From an uncultured Clostridia bacterium (lineage in GTDB: Bacteria; Bacillota; Clostridia; Oscillospirales; Ruminococcaceae), in NCBI GenBank assembly GCA_947072265.1, contig CAMTHN010000010.1, forward strand, positions 1 to 14,094: a DNA stretch of 14,094 bases, read 5' to 3'. The stretch's first letter is position 1, and every line of letters starts with the position of its first letter. The position numbers and the translations under genes were made by a program. A model generated the notes under the pieces. The model saw only the letters and a list, made by a program, of their open reading frames with translations. It had not been told where the DNA came from and searched no databases. Of the stretch, positions 1 to 5,664 are shown piece after piece.

Positions 1-1
1 G

Positions 2-61
2 GTGTATATATCTGAGGATGAAAAGATTAAAATTAATTATATTATAGATGCTTTTAACTGA
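2..61 (+). CDS. 3' end of an unidentified upstream gene
   Basis: One frame is open from the left edge for 19 codons and ends with TGA at 59-61. The residues read VYISEDEKIKINYIIDAFN. The other two forward frames close at 13-15 and 45-47, so this is the only forward frame that can be the tail of a gene. Nineteen residues are too few to identify a family. The dipeptidase begins only 29 bases after this stop with no clear promoter between them, so the two are probably co-transcribed. Chance openness over so short a stretch cannot be excluded. Confidence 0.4.
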   Translation: MYISEDEKIKINYIIDAFN

Positions 62-90
62 AATACTATTTATAAGAAAAGAGGATAATT

Positions 91-999
91 ATGAATTTTT
101 TTGATCTACACTGTGATACGGTTTCTACATGTATGGATAAAAGTCAGAAGATAAGGGATAATAATTTAGATATAGATTTAACTAGAGGAACAAAGTTTGA
201 TATCTGGGTTCAAACGTATGCCTTTTGGATTTCTTCCCATTTAGAAGGCCAGGAAGCCTTGGATAATTTTATATCACAAAGAGATTTTTTTTATGAAGAG
301 TTGGATAAAAATAAAGATAAAATAGAGATATATTCAAAGAATGAAACCTTTAAAAAAGGTATCTGTTATGCTATTCCATCTATAGAGGGTGGAAGTTGCA
401 TAGCTGGAGATATCAAGAATATGGAGATAATAAAAAAAGCTGGTGTTAAAATGATTACGCTATGCTGGAATGATGATAATGATATAGCAGGGGGAACATA
501 TGGTAAGAATAGGCTAACAGATTTTGGTAAAGAAGTTATAAAATATATGGAAAAAGAAGATATAATAGTTGATGTATCTCACCTTAATATAGAAAGTTTT
601 TGGGATGTTTTAAATTTTGCTAATCGACCTGTTATAGCTACACATTCTAATTCTGATAAAATTTTTTCTCATAAAAGAAATTTAAATGATGATCAAATAA
701 AGGCAATAGTACAGATGGGTGGTATAATAGGGGTTAATTTTTATAAAAATTTTATATCATATAAACAGGATTATAGTTTTGATGATATTTGTTTTCATAT
801 TGATAATATGCTAAAACTTGGTGGAGAAAATACAGTATGCATGGGATCTGATTTTGATGGAGCTGATATGCCTAGTTGTTTAAATAAAATAGAAAAAATA
901 GAAGATTTTCATTTTTATGTAGAAGAAAAATTTGGGAAAGATATAGCAGAAAAAATCTTTTTTTCTAATGCAGAAAATTTTATGTTAAAAAATATATAA
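91..999 (+). CDS. Membrane dipeptidase-type metallopeptidase (peptidase family M19)
   Basis: This 302-residue protein belongs to peptidase family M19 (renal dipeptidase-like), amidohydrolase-fold enzymes that use two zinc ions to cut dipeptides. The expected metal ligands are all visible: H7 and D9 in DLHCD near the N-terminus, E99 in PSIEGG, H164 in DVSHL, H185 in ATHSNS and D254 in GSDFDG. There is no signal peptide or membrane segment, so it is likely a cytoplasmic enzyme that recycles peptides; bacterial relatives may also act on D-amino-acid dipeptides. The ATG has a GAGGA ribosome binding site at 81-85. Length is close to that of compact clostridial members. It probably shares a transcript with the gene ending at 61 and ends in the hairpin terminator at 993-1026. 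The family call is firm; the natural substrate is not visible from the sequence. Confidence 0.93.
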   Translation: MNFFDLHCDTVSTCMDKSQKIRDNNLDIDLTRGTKFDIWVQTYAFWISSHLEGQEALDNFISQRDFFYEELDKNKDKIEIYSKNETFKKGICYAIPSIEGGSCIAGDIKNMEIIKKAGVKMITLCWNDDNDIAGGTYGKNRLTDFGKEVIKYMEKEDIIVDVSHLNIESFWDVLNFANRPVIATHSNSDKIFSHKRNLNDDQIKAIVQMGGIIGVNFYKNFISYKQDYSFDDICFHIDNMLKLGGENTVCMGSDFDGADMPSCLNKIEKIEDFHFYVEEKFGKDIAEKIFFSNAENFMLKNI

Positions 1000-1040
1000 C
1001 AGCAGATTTATTTCTGCTGTTATATAGTATTTTAATTTTG
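993..1040. terminator. Bidirectional rho-independent terminator between convergent genes
   Basis: A perfect 14-bp inverted repeat pairs 993-1006 with 1013-1026 around a six-base loop, with the core ACAGCAGA / TCTGCTGT. T-rich sequence follows on the plus strand (GTATTTTAATTTTG) and, read on the minus strand, on the other side as well. It overlaps the stop codon of the dipeptidase and lies six bases beyond the stop of the minus-strand DUF1540 gene, so it can end transcription from both. Confidence 0.8.
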
Positions 1041-1190
1041 TTTAAAGCTTTGACATTTTGTATCTCCTGTTGTTACGGCAAACTGTGGCCCAACTTTTAT
1101 ATTTTTAGCGGTGCATGTACATCCGTTTTTATTATGGACACAGTTTGTAACATTACAGTTTACAGATGGATTATTATTATCAATTATCAT
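1032..1190 (-). CDS. Small cysteine-rich DUF1540 protein
   Basis: A 52-codon minus-strand gene fills most of the apparent gap between the dipeptidase and the phosphoesterase. It starts at ATG 1190-1188 with an AAAGGA ribosome binding site eight bases upstream (1204-1199) and stops at TAA 1034-1032. The protein has five cysteines, C12, C17, C24, C26 and C46, in the order VNCNVTNC, GCTCTAKNIKV and TKCQSF. This spacing matches DUF1540, a short domain common in spore-forming Firmicutes. The cysteine pattern suggests metal or redox chemistry, but no function is established as far as I know. The product would be cytoplasmic, with no signal or membrane segment. The family resemblance, the ribosome binding site and the shared terminator together make this a real gene rather than a chance frame. 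Confidence 0.83.
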   Translation of the reverse strand: MIIDNNNPSVNCNVTNCVHNKNGCTCTAKNIKVGPQFAVTTGDTKCQSFKQN

Positions 1191-1288
1191 TATTAAATTC
1201 CTTTCAAATTATTATTATTAATAGTTTGATTAAATAAAATGATAATATACATATAAATAAATATTAAAATATAGAAAGGTGTTAAAAA

Positions 1289-1975
1289 TTGAGCTTATAT
1301 TGCATAGGGGACCTTCATTTATCATTGGGGTCTAATAAGCCGATGGACATATTTCCCGGTTGGGAAAATTATATTGATAAAATAGAAAAAAATTTTTTAG
1401 AAGTTATTAAGTCAGAAGACACAGTTGTTATACCTGGGGATATATCTTGGGCAATAAATTTTAAAGAATTATATAAAGATTTTAAATTTTTAGAATCTTT
1501 GCCAGGAAAAAAAATACTTTTAAAAGGAAATCACGACTATTGGTTTAATACAAAAAATAAGATGGATAATTTTATACTAGAAAATGAATTTTCTAGTATA
1601 AGTATATTGCATAATGACAGTAAAGATTATGGAGATTATTTTATAGCGGGAACAAGAGGATGGGTTAATGAAAATAAAGAAAATGTAGATAAAAAAGTTT
1701 TACTAAGAGAAGCTGGAAGGTTAGAAATATCTATAACCCATGGAATTAGAAAAGGAAAAAAGCCAATAGTTTTTTTACATTATCCTCCACTATATAAAAA
1801 TAGCTATAATAAAGAAATATTGTCTGTATTGAACAAATATAAAATTGATAAAGTTTATTATGGTCATATACATGGAGAATTTATAAAATATGCAAAAACA
1901 GGTATCCATGATGGAATAGAGTATAATTTAGTTTCTAGTGATTTTTTAAATTTTAAACCTCATAAAATTATGTAA
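1289..1975 (+). CDS. Metallophosphoesterase, calcineurin-like (COG1768 type)
   Basis: This 228-residue protein is a calcineurin-like metallophosphoesterase resembling the predicted phosphohydrolase group COG1768. The dinuclear metal motifs are in order: GDLH at 7-10 (D8, H10), GDISW with D51, GNHD at 80-83, H164 in LHYPP, and GHIHG at 192-196 (H193, H195). It begins with TTG, supported by AGAAAGGTG at 1273-1281, seven bases upstream. No signal peptide or membrane segment is seen, so it should act in the cytoplasm on a phosphate ester or nucleotide; the substrate is unknown. It stands alone, in divergent orientation to the DUF1540 gene and ahead of the tig promoter. A strong internal inverted repeat lies at 1572-1601 inside the coding region. 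The family is certain, the reaction is not. Confidence 0.9.
   Translation: MSLYCIGDLHLSLGSNKPMDIFPGWENYIDKIEKNFLEVIKSEDTVVIPGDISWAINFKELYKDFKFLESLPGKKILLKGNHDYWFNTKNKMDNFILENEFSSISILHNDSKDYGDYFIAGTRGWVNENKENVDKKVLLREAGRLEISITHGIRKGKKPIVFLHYPPLYKNSYNKEILSVLNKYKIDKVYYGHIHGEFIKYAKTGIHDGIEYNLVSSDFLNFKPHKIM
1572..1601. repeat. Perfect inverted repeat inside the phosphoesterase gene
   Basis: Bases 1572-1585 are the exact reverse complement of 1588-1601, leaving only GA at the centre. The core is CTAGAAAAT / ATTTTCTAG. It lies within the codons for residues around 95-105 of the phosphoesterase. No T-run follows, so it does not look like a terminator. Confidence 0.7.
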
Positions 1976-2006
1976 AATATATTAAAAATAAATTTATTTA
2001 AAAAAA

Positions 2007-2035
2007 TTTAAAAATATGGTACACTATGTTATAAT
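2007..2035 (+). promoter_or_regulatory. Extended -10 promoter for tig-clpP-clpX
   Basis: A consensus -10, TATAAT at 2030-2035, is preceded by TG at 2027-2028, giving the extended form TGnTATAAT. A weak -35, TTTAAA (4 of 6), lies 17 bases upstream at 2007-2012. The start of transcription should fall near 2042, giving a leader of about 50 bases before tig with AGGAGG at 2083-2088. I see no CIRCE or CtsR operator nearby, so the block looks constitutively expressed from a housekeeping sigma factor. Confidence 0.6.
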
Positions 2036-2094
2036 ATAATACGTTTATAAATAATAAGGCTACTTTAATTAGCTTAAATTTCAGGAGGATAATA

Positions 2095-3561
2095 ATGAGT
2101 TTAACATCGATAAAAAATATAGATAAAAATAAGTATGAGCTAGAGGTAAAGATTGATAAAGATGGCTTTGAAAAAGCTATAAATAATGAATATAAAAGAA
2201 GCGTTAAAGATATTTCTATATCTGGATTTAGAAAAGGAAAAGCACCAAGAAAAATGGTTGAAAAAATGTATGGTTCAAAAGTTTTTTTTGAAGGTGCTAT
2301 AAATGAGTGTTATCCTACAGCGGTTAATAATGCGGTTGATGAATCTAAATTAGATTTAGTTGCACGTCCGGATGTTGAAATTGTTTCTGCTGAAATAGAA
2401 GATGGTGTAGTTATTAAAGTAACTTGTTATACTAAACCTGAAATAGAAGTTACAAAATATAAAGGATTAGAAGTTGATAAAAATATTTTATCCATTTCTA
2501 ATGATGATGTCGACAAAGAAATACAAAAAAAAATAGAGCAACATGCTAGAATAACAACCGTTGAAGATAGAGCCGCAAAAAAAGGTGATGACGCTATAAT
2601 TAATTTTGAAGGATTTTTAGAAGGATCTCCATTTGAGGGAGGAAAGGGAGAAAACCACACATTATCCTTAGGGTCTGGGCAATTTATTCCTGGATTTGAA
2701 GAAAAAATAGTTGGTCATAATGTTGGAGAGGAATTTGATATAGATATAACTTTCCCAGATGATTATCATTCAGAAGATTTAAAAGGGCAATCTGTTATAT
2801 TTAAAATAAAATTGTTAGAATTAAAATCTAAAGAATATCCATTAGTTGATGATGAATTTGCTAAAGATATTAGTGAATTTGATAATTTAATAGATTTTAG
2901 AGCAGATATAAAAAAAGATTTAGAAGAAAAAGCAACTAAATCTTCAGAAGATGCGGTTGAAAGCAAATTAGTAGATATATTGATAGACCATATTGACGGA
3001 GATATACCTGATGTTATGTTTGAACAAAAGATAGATGAAGAGATTGCTAATTTCGAACAAAAATTAAAATCTCAAGGTATGGCATTAGACTTATACCTCC
3101 AATATACGGGTTCTGATAAAGAAACATTTAGAGAAACATTTAGAGAAAATGCAGAAAAACAAGTTAAAGTTAGAATTGCTTTAGAGAAGATTGTTAAACT
3201 TGAAGATATACAAGTTTCTTCAGAAGAAATAGAGGAGCAATATCATAAATTTTCAGAAATGTATAAAATGGAAATTGAAAAGATTAAACAACATATACCA
3301 CAAGATGGAGTTAGACTTGATTTGGCGGTTTCTAAGGCGATAGGTATAGTTAAAAATGAAGCAATCATTACGGAGATAGAATTAGCTGATCTGGATAAAC
3401 AAGTTGTGAAAAAATCTACAAAAAAGAAGACTGCTAATAAAATTAATTCTACAGAATCATCAGATAATAAAAAAACACCAGCAAAAAAAACACCAGCAAA
3501 AAAAACACCGGCAAAAAAAACACCAGCAAAAAAAACTCCGGTGAATAAAAAAGAATCATAA
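2095..3561 (+). CDS. tig: Trigger factor with a lysine-rich repeat tail
   Basis: Trigger factor is the ribosome-bound chaperone and peptidyl-prolyl isomerase that meets nascent chains at the exit tunnel. The ribosome-binding loop GFRKGKAP is at residues 44-51. An FKBP-type isomerase domain follows at about 155-245 (FEGFLEGSPFEGG, GSGQFIPGFEE), then the helical chaperone arms to about residue 430. The usual length is about 430 residues; this protein has 488. The extra tail (about 436-488) is strongly basic, with 18 lysines among its last 50 residues, and contains four KKTPA repeats and one KKTPV at 459-483. The ATG has AGGAGG seven bases upstream. clpP and clpX follow on the same strand with short gaps and no terminator, so a chaperone-protease operon is likely. 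The core identification is secure; the role of the tail is unknown. Confidence 0.97.
   Translation: MSLTSIKNIDKNKYELEVKIDKDGFEKAINNEYKRSVKDISISGFRKGKAPRKMVEKMYGSKVFFEGAINECYPTAVNNAVDESKLDLVARPDVEIVSAEIEDGVVIKVTCYTKPEIEVTKYKGLEVDKNILSISNDDVDKEIQKKIEQHARITTVEDRAAKKGDDAIINFEGFLEGSPFEGGKGENHTLSLGSGQFIPGFEEKIVGHNVGEEFDIDITFPDDYHSEDLKGQSVIFKIKLLELKSKEYPLVDDEFAKDISEFDNLIDFRADIKKDLEEKATKSSEDAVESKLVDILIDHIDGDIPDVMFEQKIDEEIANFEQKLKSQGMALDLYLQYTGSDKETFRETFRENAEKQVKVRIALEKIVKLEDIQVSSEEIEEQYHKFSEMYKMEIEKIKQHIPQDGVRLDLAVSKAIGIVKNEAIITEIELADLDKQVVKKSTKKKTANKINSTESSDNKKTPAKKTPAKKTPAKKTPAKKTPVNKKES
3469..3543 (+). repeat. 15-bp tandem repeat encoding KKTPA units in tig
   Basis: Five in-frame copies of a 15-base unit (AAA AAA ACA CCA GCA) run through the 3' end of tig. 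The first three differ at one third-codon base at most (CCA or CCG), and the last copy is diverged (ACT CCG GTG, encoding KKTPV). Each junction between copies makes a run of eight A residues. The near identity of the units at the DNA level suggests recent expansion by slippage. All three forward frames stay open across the array. Confidence 0.95.
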
Positions 3562-3600
3562 ATAGAATAGTTTTAAAATATATTTATAGGGGGTTTCTAT

Positions 3601-4182
3601 ATGAGTTTAGTGCCAATGGTTGTAGAACAAACAAGCAGAGGAGAAAGGTCATATGATATTTTTTCTAGGCTTTTAAATGATAGAATAATTATGTTATCAG
3701 ATCAGGTTAATGATGTAACAGCTAGCCTAGTTGTAGCACAACTTTTATACTTAGAAGGAAAAGATCCTGATAAAGATATACATCTATATATAAATAGTCC
3801 CGGAGGATCTATAACATCAGGAATGGCTATTTATGATACTATGAACTATATAAAATCAGATGTATCAACTATTTGTGTAGGAATGGCAGCATCTATGGGG
3901 GCTTTCTTATTGTCATCAGGTGCTAAAGGAAAAAGGCTAGCTCTTCCAAATAGCGAAGTTATGATTCACCAACCTTTAGGAGGAGCACAAGGACAAGCTA
4001 CTGATATACAGATTCAAGCTAATAGAATAATTAAAATGAAGAAAAAACTAAATGAACTACTGTCTTATAATACAGGACAATCTATAGATATTATAGAAAA
4101 AGATACAGAAAGAGATAACTTTATGTCTGCTCAAGAATCTTTAAAATATGGTTTAATTGATAAAGTTATAGAAAAAAAATAG
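3601..4182 (+). CDS. clpP: ATP-dependent Clp protease proteolytic subunit
   Basis: ClpP forms the 14-subunit serine peptidase barrel that degrades proteins fed to it by ClpX or other Clp ATPases. The 193-residue length is typical. The catalytic triad is S98 in GMAASMG, H123 in MIHQPLGG and D172 in TERDNF, at the same positions as in Bacillus subtilis ClpP. The oxyanion strand SPGGS is at 66-70. A short N-terminal segment precedes PMVVEQTSRGERSYDI and is probably processed or forms the axial loops. AGGGGG at 3588-3593 supports the ATG. It lies 39 bases after tig and 57 bases before clpX, so the peptidase and its unfoldase are encoded together, as is common in clostridia. Confidence 0.98.
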   Translation: MSLVPMVVEQTSRGERSYDIFSRLLNDRIIMLSDQVNDVTASLVVAQLLYLEGKDPDKDIHLYINSPGGSITSGMAIYDTMNYIKSDVSTICVGMAASMGAFLLSSGAKGKRLALPNSEVMIHQPLGGAQGQATDIQIQANRIIKMKKKLNELLSYNTGQSIDIIEKDTERDNFMSAQESLKYGLIDKVIEKK

Positions 4183-4239
4183 TCTAGATTAATTAATATT
4201 ATATAAAATGGTTTATTTTTATAAATTCGGAGGATAGTT

Positions 4240-5547
4240 ATGACCAATAAGGGCGATGATAAGAGAACTACGAGATGTAGTTTTTGTAATAAAGGTGAAC
4301 ATCAAGTCGATAGACTTTTATACGGGAATATTGCTTCTATCTGTGATGATTGTATTATACTCTGCCATCAAATGTTGATGGATGAGGGTGTTTTAGATAT
4401 TAATTCTAAAACAGTAAAAACAGTAAAAGATCTATCTTCTGATGATTTTTCGGTTCCTAAACCTATAGAAATAAAAAATATTTTAGATGAATATGTAATA
4501 GGACAAGATGATGCGAAGGTTGCTTTAGCTGTATCAGTGTATAATCATTATAAAAGGATAAACAAACCCATAACAGAAGAGATAGAACTACAAAAAAGCA
4601 ATGTTCTTTTGCTAGGCTCAACAGGAGTAGGAAAAACATTACTAGCACAAACATTAGCAAAAATTCTTAATGTTCCATTTGCTATTGCTGATGCTACAAC
4701 TCTTACAGAAGCTGGATATGTTGGTGAAGATGTAGAAAATGTTCTTTTAAAATTAATACAATCGGCAAATTTTGATATAGAGCATGCAGAACGAGGTATT
4801 ATATATATAGATGAGATAGATAAAATTGGTAGAAAGTCTGAGAGTACATCTATTACAAGAGATGTTAGTGGAGAAGGTGTTCAACAGGCGCTATTGAAAA
4901 TTATCGAGGGGACGGTTTCTAATGTTCCCCCACAGGGCGGAAGAAAACATCCACAACAAGAGTTTATACAGATAAATACAAAAAACATTTTATTTATCTG
5001 TGGCGGAGCTTTTGATGGTATCGAAAAAATTATTCAAAAAAGATTAGGAAAAGGTTCTATAGGGTTTGGGGCAGAAGTTAATAAAAAATTAGAAAAATCT
5101 AAAGATCATGTTGTTGGATCTGTAGAATCTTCGGATTTAGTTAAATTTGGAATTATCCCTGAATTAGTAGGAAGAATTCCGTTAATAGTTGCTTTAGAAA
5201 CGCTTAATAGAGACAGTTTACTAAAAATATTAACAATTCCAAAAAATGCACTTATAAGCCAATATAAATATTTATTTTCTATAGATGATGTTGAGTTGGT
5301 TATAGAGGAAGAAGCGTTATCTGCAATAGCAGACAAGGCTATAGAGCAAAAAACGGGAGCCAGAGGACTTAGAGGTATTATGGAAAATATTTTATTGAAA
5401 TCTATGTTTGAAGTTCCATCTGATAAATCTATACAAAAAGTTATAATTGATAAAGAGTGTGTAATTAATAATGGATCTGCAAAGATTGTTACTAGCAATA
5501 TAAAAAAATTAGCAAAAGAATTGGAAGAACAGTTAAAAACTAGCTAA
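4240..5547 (+). CDS. clpX: ATP-dependent Clp protease ATP-binding subunit ClpX
   Basis: ClpX is the hexameric AAA+ unfoldase that recognises substrates and threads them into ClpP. At 435 residues it has the usual length. The N-terminal zinc-binding domain has C13, C16, C35 and C38. The Walker A motif GSTGVGKT is at 126-133, Walker B IIYIDEID at 187-194, the pore loop GYVG at 159-162, the RKH loop at 235-237, the ClpP-docking IGF loop at 274-276 and sensor 2 GARGLR at 373-378. All functional elements are intact. A GGAGG-type ribosome binding site precedes the ATG. The gene ends directly in a strong hairpin terminator, so it is the last member of the tig-clpP-clpX unit. Confidence 0.98.
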   Translation: MTNKGDDKRTTRCSFCNKGEHQVDRLLYGNIASICDDCIILCHQMLMDEGVLDINSKTVKTVKDLSSDDFSVPKPIEIKNILDEYVIGQDDAKVALAVSVYNHYKRINKPITEEIELQKSNVLLLGSTGVGKTLLAQTLAKILNVPFAIADATTLTEAGYVGEDVENVLLKLIQSANFDIEHAERGIIYIDEIDKIGRKSESTSITRDVSGEGVQQALLKIIEGTVSNVPPQGGRKHPQQEFIQINTKNILFICGGAFDGIEKIIQKRLGKGSIGFGAEVNKKLEKSKDHVVGSVESSDLVKFGIIPELVGRIPLIVALETLNRDSLLKILTIPKNALISQYKYLFSIDDVELVIEEEALSAIADKAIEQKTGARGLRGIMENILLKSMFEVPSDKSIQKVIIDKECVINNGSAKIVTSNIKKLAKELEEQLKTS

Positions 5548-5595
5548 AATAAATAAAACTGTAGACTATATAGTCTACAGTTTTATTTATTTGCA
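5547..5595 (+). terminator. Rho-independent terminator after clpX
   Basis: A 46-base perfect palindrome runs from 5547 to 5592. The stronger core is ACTGTAGACTA pairing with its complement, and A-tracts on the left pair with the TTTTATTTATTT tail on the right. It starts at the last base of the clpX stop codon. The outer A/T arms make it symmetric, so it could also terminate transcription from the other strand. It isolates lon from the clp unit. Confidence 0.88.
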
Positions 5596-5619
5596 AAATG
5601 AACTTAAATTATATATAAT
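5591..5619 (+). promoter_or_regulatory. Promoter for lon
   Basis: TTGCAA at 5591-5596 (4 of 6 to the -35 consensus) is followed after exactly 17 bases by a perfect -10 TATAAT at 5614-5619. The -35 overlaps the last bases of the clpX terminator. Transcription would start near 5626, about 40 bases ahead of the lon start. No HrcA or CtsR operator is seen. Confidence 0.55.
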
Positions 5620-5664
5620 TAAGTAAATTGAAATTAAAAGTTATTTTTCATGAGGAGAAGTTTT

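Noticed and set aside
1226..1260. Promoter candidates before the phosphoesterase (TTGATT, GATAAT, TATAAA)
   Set aside because: None of the combinations has acceptable spacing, and the stretch is so A/T-rich that such matches are expected by chance.
1976..2006. A/T palindrome after the phosphoesterase as a terminator
   Set aside because: It has no loop and no G or C in the stem, so a stable hairpin is unlikely.
2036..2094. CIRCE or CtsR operator in the tig leader
   Set aside because: No match to the CIRCE inverted repeat or the tandem GGTCAAA-type CtsR site was seen here or before lon.
2427..2966. Minus-strand open frames of 66-77 codons opposite tig
   Set aside because: They are shadows of the strongly supported trigger factor frame and show no motifs or ribosome binding sites.
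5106..5498. A 130-codon minus-strand frame opposite clpX
   Set aside because: It mirrors the clpX codons, has no recognisable domain and is antisense to a complete, conserved gene.
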